This document shows, one piece after another, positions 1-5,667 of a stretch of 9,661 nt of DNA. The notes beneath the pieces are model-generated. The model made no database searches and was not told the DNA's origin. It saw nothing but the letters and a program-made list of their open reading frames with translations. Made by a program: the position numbers and the translations under genes. How positions within the stretch are numbered: position 1 is the stretch's first letter; every line of letters begins with the position of its first letter. Source of the DNA: Microcaldota archaeon (GTDB lineage Archaea; Micrarchaeota; Micrarchaeia; Micrarchaeales; Micrarchaeaceae); the NCBI GenBank assembly GCA_021828345.1, contig JAJZJI010000040.1, positions 1-9,661 on the forward strand, in the 5' to 3' direction.

Positions 1-186
1 AATACCAATTATAAATAATATCAAACCTATTAATACAAAAATATGCTGACCAAAATATGATAGTATTGCATTAAATAAATATCCTATTATATAACCTACG
101 TAGTTAGTTGCACTTTTTGTCTGTGATTGTAAAAAACTATTTATTGAACCTGTAATGTTAAAGTTAAAATTTCCAATTGGATTCAT
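1..186 (-). CDS. Small membrane protein, C-terminus beyond the window edge
   Basis: An open leftward frame begins with ATG at 186 and is still open at base 1, giving the first 62 residues. A purine-rich AAGGT lies 5-10 bases before the start. The N-terminus (MNPIGNFNFNITGSINSF) is polar with one N-glycosylation sequon (NIT). It is followed by an amphipathic stretch with Tyr/Gly and a hydrophobic helix (QHIFVLIGLILFIIGI) that runs to the edge. It follows the 131-residue membrane protein by 51 bases, with a GC-rich hairpin in the gap, so it is probably the next member of the membrane-protein operon. I do not recognise the family. A virion-membrane or secretion-type subunit is a guess from context only. 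Confidence 0.7.
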   Translation of the reverse strand, partial: MNPIGNFNFNITGSINSFLQSQTKSATNYVGYIIGYLFNAILSYFGQHIFVLIGLILFIIGI

Positions 187-208
187 AAAAATACCTTTTA
201 AGTATTAG

Positions 209-227
209 GGTGGGTAAAACACCCACC
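209..227 (-). promoter_or_regulatory. Intercistronic hairpin GGTGGGT/ACCCACC
   Basis: Perfect 7-bp inverted repeat (209-215 and 221-227) with a 5-base loop, lying 11 bases after the stop of the 131-residue membrane protein and about 20 bases before the next start. It is the most GC-rich spot in its neighbourhood. On the transcribed strand the 5' arm GGTGGGT resembles a ribosome-binding core locked in a stem. It could attenuate, terminate, or stabilise or process the polycistronic mRNA. A related hairpin occurs at 4427-4448. Confidence 0.5.
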
Positions 228-237
228 ACTACATTTG

Positions 238-633
238 CTACTTTTTAGACACAACTAATGCTTTCACTAGTACTGTTGCGAAAGTTCCATATATCATTGC
301 TATAACAAATTCAGCAATGAACAGTTGCCAAGATGCGGACGTAGATTGTGCTATAATTGGTGCTGTAGTTGCAGATATGCCTACACCTATTGCAATTGCA
401 AAATCTTGCCCAAGGAAGAAATGCATTCTATTTGCTATAGCATCATATAGCAGAGTTAATATTATTGCTACAATAAAGAATATTATGAAACCTGCAGTAA
501 CAAAATAGCTAAAGTTTATTTGTGTCTGTGGAATAATGGCTACTAGCATTGATGCCAATGCTATAAAGAAGGAAACTAATCCCACCTTTTTCGCTATCGG
601 GCTAAAATGCCATTTTCCAATTGCTTTTGCCAT
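238..633 (-). CDS. Four-helix integral membrane protein (131 aa)
   Basis: Starts at ATG 633 behind a strong ribosome-binding site (GAGGTGAT, 7 bases upstream). Four hydrophobic segments are visible at about residues 17-34, 42-63, 78-95 and 103-127. The N-terminus is short and basic, and the end is basic too (VSKK). Loops are short and there is no enzymatic motif, so this is a small polytopic membrane protein rather than a transporter with a known signature. It lies 38 bases after the 124-residue four-helix protein, with a hairpin between them. It shares that protein's size and topology but has no obvious sequence similarity. Adjacent position suggests that it works with the 643-residue surface protein as part of a membrane or virion complex. 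The family is not recognised. Confidence 0.8.
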   Translation of the reverse strand: MAKAIGKWHFSPIAKKVGLVSFFIALASMLVAIIPQTQINFSYFVTAGFIIFFIVAIILTLLYDAIANRMHFFLGQDFAIAIGVGISATTAPIIAQSTSASWQLFIAEFVIAMIYGTFATVLVKALVVSKK

Positions 634-647
634 ATGCTTATCACCTC

Positions 648-669
648 ATAGACATAATGGCTTGTCTAT
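648..669 (-). promoter_or_regulatory. Hairpin just upstream of a ribosome-binding site
   Basis: Perfect 7-bp inverted repeat ATAGACA/TGTCTAT (648-654 and 663-669) with an 8-base loop. It fills the gap between the 124- and 131-residue membrane-protein genes and ends right next to the GAGGTGAT ribosome-binding site (640-647). It may set relative expression of the two genes or mark an mRNA processing site. Its sequence differs from the GGTGRGT hairpins elsewhere. Confidence 0.4.
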
Positions 670-671
670 CG

Positions 672-1046
672 TTATTTTGAAACTTTTGTTCTAACATAAT
701 TGTAAATTACAACAACTACGAATATTATTACAGCATATTCAAAATACCCAAATATTGTTGTAGTAGAATTGTTTGATATTAAATTTGTTCCAAGAATTGA
801 AGTAAATAATGCTATTATTGCTGCTAATGCTATCATCTCCACTATTCTTAAACGTGTTGTTGAGTTGCTAATTAATGTATCAATAATATATAATGACAAA
901 AATGTTACTATTATGATTAACATGGTGGTGCTATATCGCACTAAAAACGATAATAGTAAAGATAGTGCTGTAACAGATAATGCAATCAATAAGATAAATG
1001 GCAAATTCAATATTTTTGTTATACCTTTTTGTAGTTTTTGTTTCAT
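672..1046 (-). CDS. Four-helix integral membrane protein (124 aa)
   Basis: Starts at ATG 1046, preceded by GTGATTGA, and begins 10 bases after the stop of the large surface-protein gene, so the two are probably translated from one mRNA. The N-terminus is lysine-rich (MKQKLQKGITK), then four hydrophobic segments follow at about residues 15-36, 40-58, 68-86 and 100-119, with a basic end (RTKVSK). Two N-glycosylation sequons (NST at 61 and 93) lie in short loops. No catalytic or transporter motif is visible. Tight coupling to the 643-residue protein suggests a membrane partner such as an assembly, chaperone or envelope subunit. The family is unrecognised. Confidence 0.8.
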   Translation of the reverse strand: MKQKLQKGITKILNLPFILLIALSVTALSLLLSFLVRYSTTMLIIIVTFLSLYIIDTLISNSTTRLRIVEMIALAAIIALFTSILGTNLISNNSTTTIFGYFEYAVIIFVVVVIYNYVRTKVSK

Positions 1047-1056
1047 TCAATCACTA

Positions 1057-2988
1057 TTATCTATGCATTCTAACTCTTTTTGAGCCAGACTTATAATGCA
1101 TTACAACATATATTGCTATAATTATTATGATAATTAATACAATAATCATCCAAATTGGGACTATTCCAGATTGAATTGGTGGAACAAAGCACGACTGCGA
1201 TGATGCATTAAAGACAGAAGGTGGTGAGCATAAAAGACTGCACTGTTGAGTGTTTTGATTATATACATATCCAGAGCTACATTTATGCACTTCATTTTTA
1301 CAATTGCTATTATTTACATAAATACTTCCACTTGGACAATTTGGTCGGACATTAACTCCAAAAGTTATTGATGATTGTATAGATGGATTTTCTGTTGAAT
1401 AAGCTACAACAGTCCAAGTAGCTTTTAAGTTTGCCAGATATGGATTATATGCAAAAAGTGAAACTGGTTCTTCAACAGTTGATTGTGCTCCAATATTAAA
1501 GTTTGGAGTTTGAGCAACTTTTGTTCCATTTTGAGCATAAACAGCTATATATGCTGCTCCACCAATAGATGCGTTATTATATACAGAAAATGTTTCTGTA
1601 TTATTAGAACCACTTTGAATATCAATTGGATTTGGATTTGCACTCTCCAATTTTGGATATGCCACAGGAATTTGCATATTAAGTGATGATGCTTTTACTA
1701 TCATTTGTATTTCTGGTATAACAACAGGACTTGAAGTAACATTAACTACACCATAATACGGTGCTCCACTATAAGTTCCTGCATATAATTGCTGGTCAGT
1801 ATTTGCACCGACAACCTGAATGTTACCGTAAGGTGAATCTGATTGTAATTTACTCTGCAAGAAGGCATTCACATTATTCTGTTGCTGACTTACAGCATTT
1901 TGTAAAGAGTTTAAGTTATAGATATAATTGAAATTACCGCTTATTCCAATTATTGCTGGTTGATATGCTGAAGATGAAATTTGGTCTATTGATTGTATAT
2001 CTTGAGTAGTTGCATAATTAGTAATATATACGGTTCCATCATCCACTATTAAAGTCGGTGCTTCTGTTCCAATATATGTATTTAACGAACCAATATTATA
2101 ACCATAAATTTGGGCAAGAAGTATATTATCATATGATGATGTTGGCACAGTTGATGATAAATATAATGTTTTTGTAAATGTTGAATTAGAATAAAACACG
2201 GAAACATTTTCAGCTATAGAAGGAGAACCAGACTGATAAACTTGTCCAACTTGAGTTGATACTAAACTAAGGCATTCTACTTGTATTGCTGAACTCCAAG
2301 TTACACTGCTTCCAAATACAGAAGTTTTATTCTGCGATACCAAAAAGGTTGCTCCACCACTATTTACACATCTTCCATTATATGCACTCAATACATTATT
2401 GTAATCAGTTATAGAAGAAGGTCCGAAACAACTTACTTGGTATGTAGGACTATATTGTGATGTAAAACTACCACTTTGAGGAATTTGTGCACACGTAGTT
2501 AAAAGTCCTGCACCATCACTAAACCATGAAAAGTTAAATATTACCGGATTAATTTTTTGCATATCTAATCCAGCACCAGAGAAATATGTATAAGGTATAA
2601 CAAGATTTTGGCTATTCAATTTTGCATTAATTTGAATATATTGATTGTTTGATGTAGCATTTGCATTAATTTGTTTTGCAATTTGACTTGCTGTTGCATT
2701 AAAGCTTCCTGTCAAATATTGTCCAGCACCAGTAAGTGCTAAATTAACTAAATAAACTTCTCCATTTAATGGTCCAAAATTAGAATTTATATAAACATTT
2801 TCTAATGATGTTATTGTTCCTCCTACCTCACCAGCACATTGAACATTACTTATAGAAACTCCACAATTACTGCTTGTAGAAGCAAATGATAAAAAGTTAA
2901 AACTACCATTAGTTAATGAATATAAAGATATTGATAATGCCAATACAGCCACTAATACAATAACTATACTGATACTTTTGTTTTTCAT
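1057..2988 (-). CDS. Large type I membrane glycoprotein; candidate fusexin-like or spike protein (643 aa)
   Basis: ATG 2988 follows GTGATTAA. Visible order: signal or N-terminal hydrophobic segment (about 5-24); a long beta-rich ectodomain with Cys at 42, 51, 166, 187, 207 and 239 and many N-glycosylation sequons; a helical Gln/Asn-rich stretch (360-385); an Ig-like or CARDB-like beta domain (about 425-548, with SGSNNTETFSVYNNASIGGA); three tandem C-x(11-12)-C units (551-600); one transmembrane helix (609-631); and a basic tail. The layout of a large secreted beta-rich region, a membrane-proximal Ig-like domain, a Cys-rich segment and a C-terminal helix resembles fusexins (HAP2 and archaeal Fsx1). 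It also resembles other viral spikes such as pleolipovirus VP4. Fusexin is a hypothesis from architecture, not a demonstrated homology. It is followed at once by two four-helix membrane proteins. A role in host-membrane attachment or fusion is inferred. Confidence 0.85.
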   Translation of the reverse strand: MKNKSISIVIVLVAVLALSISLYSLTNGSFNFLSFASTSSNCGVSISNVQCAGEVGGTITSLENVYINSNFGPLNGEVYLVNLALTGAGQYLTGSFNATASQIAKQINANATSNNQYIQINAKLNSQNLVIPYTYFSGAGLDMQKINPVIFNFSWFSDGAGLLTTCAQIPQSGSFTSQYSPTYQVSCFGPSSITDYNNVLSAYNGRCVNSGGATFLVSQNKTSVFGSSVTWSSAIQVECLSLVSTQVGQVYQSGSPSIAENVSVFYSNSTFTKTLYLSSTVPTSSYDNILLAQIYGYNIGSLNTYIGTEAPTLIVDDGTVYITNYATTQDIQSIDQISSSAYQPAIIGISGNFNYIYNLNSLQNAVSQQQNNVNAFLQSKLQSDSPYGNIQVVGANTDQQLYAGTYSGAPYYGVVNVTSSPVVIPEIQMIVKASSLNMQIPVAYPKLESANPNPIDIQSGSNNTETFSVYNNASIGGAAYIAVYAQNGTKVAQTPNFNIGAQSTVEEPVSLFAYNPYLANLKATWTVVAYSTENPSIQSSITFGVNVRPNCPSGSIYVNNSNCKNEVHKCSSGYVYNQNTQQCSLLCSPPSVFNASSQSCFVPPIQSGIVPIWMIIVLIIIIIIAIYVVMHYKSGSKRVRMHR

Positions 2989-2996
2989 TTAATCAC

Positions 2997-3242
2997 TCAA
3001 ACATGTAGTATGTTGAACTGTTCATCATTAATTTTATTCATTAATAAACTATTTTTTTTCAATATTCTCATAACCATTATAAGATTTTTTCTTCTACCAG
3101 ATTCAAAATCTATTCCATCTAAAGTATAGCGAGTGTTTATATCAAACCATTTAAATAATCCACTATTTTTATTAATTAAGTCTATAACTACTGTAGGTCT
3201 TTCTATTTTATCAGTATAAAGCCAATGATAAACATCTTTCAT
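2997..3242 (-). CDS. Unrecognised small protein (81 aa)
   Basis: ATG 3242, with TGTGGTAA about 6 bases upstream; it ends 8 bases before the large surface-protein gene. The product is soluble and mixed in charge, with a basic middle (GRRKNLIMVMRILKKNSLL, about residues 49-67) that looks like an amphipathic helix. The N-terminus contains WLY and KWFD aromatic clusters. No cysteine, signal or membrane helix is present. It could be a small DNA-binding or regulatory protein, but I see no clear helix-turn-helix and assign no function. Its position between the short basic genes and the membrane-protein module makes it part of the same leftward transcript. Confidence 0.65.
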   Translation of the reverse strand: MKDVYHWLYTDKIERPTVVIDLINKNSGLFKWFDINTRYTLDGIDFESGRRKNLIMVMRILKKNSLLMNKINDEQFNILHV

Positions 3243-3261
3243 TGTATTACCACATAAATTA

Positions 3262-3384
3262 CTAACCTTTTAGTCTTTTTAGAGCAATTTCTAATCCTTC
3301 AGTTTTTCTTCCATGTTTTCTATTATATGCAATCAATCCTGTCAGTCCTTTTATTCTCTGTTCTTTTGTCAATTTTTTTGCCAT
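3262..3384 (-). CDS. Tiny basic helical protein (40 aa)
   Basis: An ATG at 3384 follows GGTGAATAG, the end of the upstream gene, and stands one base after that stop codon, so translation is very likely coupled. The 40-residue product is strongly basic: it starts MAKKLTKEQRIKGLTGL, has the central motif YNRKHGRKT and ends in a helical segment (LEIALKRLKG). It has two predicted helices around a basic turn and no cysteines. The GRKT motif also occurs in the 3878-4042 product (KKFGRKTFVD), a weak hint of a shared nucleic-acid-binding element. The gene is short, but it is supported by the overlapping start signal and packed context. Function is unknown. Confidence 0.6.
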   Translation of the reverse strand: MAKKLTKEQRIKGLTGLIAYNRKHGRKTEGLEIALKRLKG

Positions 3385-3385
3385 T

Positions 3386-3556
3386 CTATTCACCAATATA
3401 TTTTATTGTTTCATCTATTTTTTCTTCTATTCCATTTAAGTATGCTTTTGTTGTTTTCCACGAATATCCCATCTCATTACAAATTCGTTCCCATTTCTGT
3501 AGATAATTCTTCATCATTTTTAATCTATTTATTAATCTTTTTTGTTCTGGAGTCAT
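3386..3556 (-). CDS. Small helical protein (56 aa)
   Basis: I chose ATG 3556 because GGTGA lies 5 bases before it. A TTG start 12 bases further upstream would place that site inside the gene. The product begins MTPEQKRLINRLKMM and is almost entirely helical and charged. It contains WERICNEMGYSWKTTKAYL, in which 'EMGYSWKTTKAYL' resembles the recognition part of a small helix-turn-helix, and ends EEKIDETIKYIGE. The last codons (Gly-Glu-stop) themselves supply the ribosome-binding site for the next gene. A truncated, frame-disrupted copy of its C-terminal segment lies just upstream (3558-3617). A DNA-binding role is possible but unproven. Confidence 0.65.
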   Translation of the reverse strand: MTPEQKRLINRLKMMKNYLQKWERICNEMGYSWKTTKAYLNGIEEKIDETIKYIGE

Positions 3557-3557
3557 A

Positions 3558-3617
3558 TTATTCACCAATTAGAATAAGAATATATATTTTATATTTTATT
3601 ATTTCATCTATTTTTCT
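3558..3617 (-). pseudogene. Remnant copy of the C-terminal segment of the 56-aa gene
   Basis: Read leftward, this stretch encodes RKIDEIIKY, then seven extra codons (KIYILIL), then IGE and a stop. The intact gene next door ends KIDETIKYIGE and a stop. The same GGTGAATA sequence precedes the following ATG in both places. Upstream of the fragment the frame runs into the end of the 74-residue gene with no start codon. It therefore looks like the tail of a duplicated gene cassette that lost its front half and gained a 21-base in-frame insertion. The insertion also creates an A/T-rich block (about 3578-3592) that might act as a TATA element. Confidence 0.45.
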
Positions 3618-3633
3618 TTTTTTATTGTAATTC

Positions 3634-3858
3634 CTATTTGTTATTTTCCATATATTTCATTGCAAATTTTATTGCAGAACTTTTCTTAGATTTTCTAGTT
3701 AATATTAATGATACATCTTTATACTGTAATTCTACAAAATATACATTCTTGCTAATAAAATATACTTGTAAAAATTTGCCGGATTTTGTTACAAACTCAA
3801 AATCTTTATATATTTTTCTATTATTACTACCTTTGTATTTCCAATCTTTTAATGCCAT
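3634..3858 (-). CDS. Small beta-beta-alpha protein with SA-x-x-FA-x-K motif (74 aa)
   Basis: ATG 3858 follows TTGTGAAT. A GTG nine bases upstream is the alternative start but would overlap the ribosome-binding site. The product begins MALKDWKYKGSNNRKIY, continues with alternating hydrophobic strands (FLQVYFISKNVYFVEL) and ends in a helix starting KSSAIKFAMKYMENNK (about 58-74). The same arrangement of an early Trp, basic residues, a strand hairpin, then SAI-x-FA-x-K occurs in the N-terminal half of the 7109-7675 product, so the two may be paralogous domains. The fold would suit a small nucleic-acid or protein-binding module. No enzymatic residues are apparent. Confidence 0.65.
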   Translation of the reverse strand: MALKDWKYKGSNNRKIYKDFEFVTKSGKFLQVYFISKNVYFVELQYKDVSLILTRKSKKSSAIKFAMKYMENNK

Positions 3859-3877
3859 TTTATTCACAAATTTATTA

Positions 3878-4042
3878 TCATATTCTTTCTACTATTTTTG
3901 TTCCTTTCTTTCTAATTTTATCAACAAATGTCTTTCTTCCAAACTTCTTTTGTCCAAGTTTGTTCAATACTGCTATGTGTGCATAGTATCCTTTTCCTAA
4001 ATCCTTTGTTCTATAATACTTTACATATTTCTTTTCTGGCAC
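3878..4042 (-). CDS. Tiny basic protein with GRKT motif (54 aa)
   Basis: The frame is open from ATG 4054 or GTG 4042 to TGA at 3878. I prefer GTG 4042 because GATGATTAAA directly before it is identical to the block in front of the next upstream gene's ATG (4402). With ATG 4054 the product would be 58 residues. The protein is very basic (VPEKKYVKYYRTKDLGKG, then LGQKKFGRKTFVDKIRKKG) with no acidic or membrane region, typical of a nucleic-acid or ribosome-binding peptide. It is too short for family assignment. It sits 19 bases upstream of the 74-residue gene and 24 bases after the winged-helix candidate. Confidence 0.55.
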   Translation of the reverse strand: MPEKKYVKYYRTKDLGKGYYAHIAVLNKLGQKKFGRKTFVDKIRKKGTKIVERI

Positions 4043-4066
4043 TTTAATCATCATTATAAATGATAA

Positions 4067-4402
4067 TCAAAATATATATTTTCTCATGTGATTATCTTCC
4101 AAAAACTTTTTACCCTTTGGAGTCAATCTAATGTAATATAATATAATTTCATCATCATTATCATCATAATCTTCATCAACAGTTATTAAGGCATTATCTC
4201 CAAGAATGTCTATACTATATAATAATTTATCATTTAGATATTTGTATTCAACCATAAAACCACTAATATATTGTTCTGCTTTATTTCTCACATACTTTTT
4301 CATATCGTATTCAATCGCAAAACTATTATTATGTTTCTTTTTTATCTTCTTTTCCATATATCTAAAAGCTAGCATTAATTCCAATCTAAGTTTATTTTCC
4401 AT
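4067..4402 (-). CDS. Possible winged-helix regulator (111 aa)
   Basis: ATG 4402 lies seven bases after GATGAT. In-frame ATGs at 4414 and 4411 lie within that same block, so the start is not certain. The first half is helical and basic (LAFRYMEKKIKKKHNNSF). It is followed by an acidic loop (DEDYDDNDDE, 75-84) and then IILYYIRLTPKGKKFLEDN (86-104). The LTPKGKKFL signature, a strand leading into a helix, is typical of the wing and last helix in many archaeal and bacterial winged-helix proteins (MarR- or PadR-like). This is the only hint of function. If correct, it is a local transcription regulator encoded directly after the putative major virion protein. The long acidic insertion is unusual for such a small regulator. 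Confidence 0.65.
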   Translation of the reverse strand: MENKLRLELMLAFRYMEKKIKKKHNNSFAIEYDMKKYVRNKAEQYISGFMVEYKYLNDKLLYSIDILGDNALITVDEDYDDNDDEIILYYIRLTPKGKKFLEDNHMRKYIF

Positions 4403-4426
4403 TTTAATCATCATAAATATAAATTT

Positions 4427-4448
4427 GGTGAGTAACTTGCAACTCACC
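4427..4448 (-). terminator. Hairpin after the 351-aa gene (GGTGAGT/ACTCACC)
   Basis: Perfect 7-bp inverted repeat (4427-4433 and 4442-4448) with an 8-base loop, 21 bases past the stop codon of the 351-residue gene. A second small stem (TAGCT/AGCTA, 4461-4475) overlaps that stop. In the leftward RNA the hairpin is followed by an A/U-rich tail (AAATTTATATTT). It could partly terminate or protect the 3' end of an abundant mRNA while letting some transcription continue. A near-identical hairpin lies at 209-227. Confidence 0.45.
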
Positions 4449-4468
4449 CTGAGCAATCGCTAGCTTAA

Positions 4469-5524
4469 TTAGCTATATAATTCAATTGCGTCTGTTAATG
4501 ATACAGTAGTTTGTCCTATTGATGCTTGTGTGTTCGGGTTTGCAAACTGGTTAGTCATTACCTGTCCATTGTTTACGAAGTTGCTACCGTCCTTTATGTA
4601 TATATTGATTGGATTGGCTATTAACGAGTTGGAGTTGAGTGTCTTTGTTTGGACAGTGAAGCTATATGTCGGTGTATAGTTATAGAATGATATCGCTGGT
4701 ACTTCATATGCTACGAGTGAAACTCCTGTTCCTGTTGAACCAAATTCTGGAGTTACTGAAGATGGTAGTACCGCAGATATTCTATTCACATTTGGTCCTG
4801 TTAGAGTTGGTGCATAAGTTGCAAGGCTGTTATATGCGAATACGATTTCTATTTGGTTATCACCATAGTAGCCGTTTCCAGCTTGTGCTGAGAATGTTCC
4901 TGTTACAGTTTGTCCGTTGCCTATACCGAAGTACTTAGCAGCAGTACTACTATAACTTGTTCCGTTGAAGAACACTTCAGATGCTAGAGTTGCCATTGGT
5001 TTTATTGCATAATCATATAGATTATATGAAGATGTTTGTCCTACATTTTCTCCTGTTGGGAAGAATGTTCCTGAACTTGATTGGACTGGGAAAGGAGAGT
5101 AGTAGTATGTGCTTCCATCACCGAACAATGCCCATACGACAGAACCACACGGGACTGTTGCAGTTGATGTTCCTGATGCAAGAGTTGTTCCTGAACTATA
5201 CGACGCAGGCTGTCCCTGTATGTATAGTGACCAAGATGTGTTTACTTGTGTTAGTATGTTCTGTGTATTATAGTATGCAGTCAAGAAATGCAGTGTAGTA
5301 GAACCAGTTGATGGGCACGTACCAGTGCCAACATTCTGATTGCTTTGAGAAGGTGTAGTTGTTGTTCTTACTCCAATTGATGCTGGAACAGATATGAAGT
5401 ATACAAATGCTCCACCTACAACAACTGCTGCCAAAACGACGAATGCTACTAGTGCAATTGATTGATTGCTACTTTTTCCTTGCATATTACCAAACACGAT
5501 TGCTCTTTTATTTTTATTAGACAT
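4469..5524 (-). CDS. Membrane-anchored beta-rich surface/virion protein, likely highly expressed (351 aa)
   Basis: I chose ATG 5524 because GGTGA stands 5 bases before it. A longer frame to 5584 would run through that site and almost to the TATA box. Layout: a basic N-terminus (MSNKNKRAIVFGNMQG), one hydrophobic helix (about 22-46, IALVAFVVLAAVVVGGAFVYF), a Thr/Ser/Gln linker, then about 280 residues rich in Gly, Ser, Thr, Tyr and Asn with alternating strand patterns. Two cysteines (about 69 and 126) could form a disulfide. There are several sequons (NTS, NGT). The gene is visibly richer in G+C than its neighbours (about 48% in one 60-base stretch I counted) and has its own TATA box, consistent with heavy expression. 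A major capsid or envelope protein is the best guess. A surface-layer or pilus-like protein is the alternative. Confidence 0.85.
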   Translation of the reverse strand: MSNKNKRAIVFGNMQGKSSNQSIALVAFVVLAAVVVGGAFVYFISVPASIGVRTTTTPSQSNQNVGTGTCPSTGSTTLHFLTAYYNTQNILTQVNTSWSLYIQGQPASYSSGTTLASGTSTATVPCGSVVWALFGDGSTYYYSPFPVQSSSGTFFPTGENVGQTSSYNLYDYAIKPMATLASEVFFNGTSYSSTAAKYFGIGNGQTVTGTFSAQAGNGYYGDNQIEIVFAYNSLATYAPTLTGPNVNRISAVLPSSVTPEFGSTGTGVSLVAYEVPAISFYNYTPTYSFTVQTKTLNSNSLIANPINIYIKDGSNFVNNGQVMTNQFANPNTQASIGQTTVSLTDAIELYS

Positions 5525-5590
5525 TTTTTCACCTTTTAGTGTTGGTGCTCTTTTTTCTTTATGTGTATCTAACGCACATTCCACGTAATC

Positions 5591-5600
5591 TATATAAAAG
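5591..5600 (-). promoter_or_regulatory. TATA box for the 351-aa gene
   Basis: CTTTTATATA on the minus strand, about 67 bases before the chosen ATG. A start of transcription about 25 bases on would fall near 5570, at the sequence TGTGCGTTA. That gives a leader of roughly 45 bases carrying the GGTGA site. This is the clearest leftward promoter in the window. Inverted copies of ATGAAGAA (5601-5608 and 5645-5652) flank its upstream side. Confidence 0.55.
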
Positions 5601-5667
5601 ATGAAGAATTTTCACATATGCAAGTTACAATATATGGTATAGTTTTCTTCATTCAATTTATAGGAAG

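Noticed and set aside
317..508. Open frame on the plus strand inside the 131-aa membrane-protein gene
   Set aside because: It is antisense to a gene with a strong ribosome-binding site, has none itself, and its composition mirrors the reverse complement of membrane-helix codons.
238..1046. VirB6-like or conjugation channel identity for the two four-helix proteins
   Set aside because: They are far shorter than VirB6 and show no motif. Helix count alone is not evidence.
3262..3384. Homing-endonuclease NUMOD-type motif in the 40-aa protein
   Set aside because: YNRKHGRKT is superficially similar, but the product is too short and lacks any nuclease domain nearby.
3313..4000. Several Phe/Leu/Ser-rich plus-strand frames over the small-gene array
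   Set aside because: They are reverse-strand images of Lys/Glu-rich leftward genes that have proper start signals and tight spacing.
4206..5298. Plus-strand frames opposite the winged-helix candidate and the 351-aa gene
   Set aside because: No ribosome-binding sites, and the opposing frames are supported by promoter, start signals and a coherent domain layout.
5430..5524. Type IV pilin (class III) signal in the 351-aa protein
   Set aside because: A hydrophobic helix follows a basic N-terminus, but no proper peptidase site ([KR][GA] next to the helix) is seen; GKSSNQ lies in the wrong place.
5525..5584. 20-residue N-terminal extension of the 351-aa protein starting at 5584
   Set aside because: It would cover the GGTGA ribosome-binding site and reach almost to the TATA box, beyond the expected transcription start.
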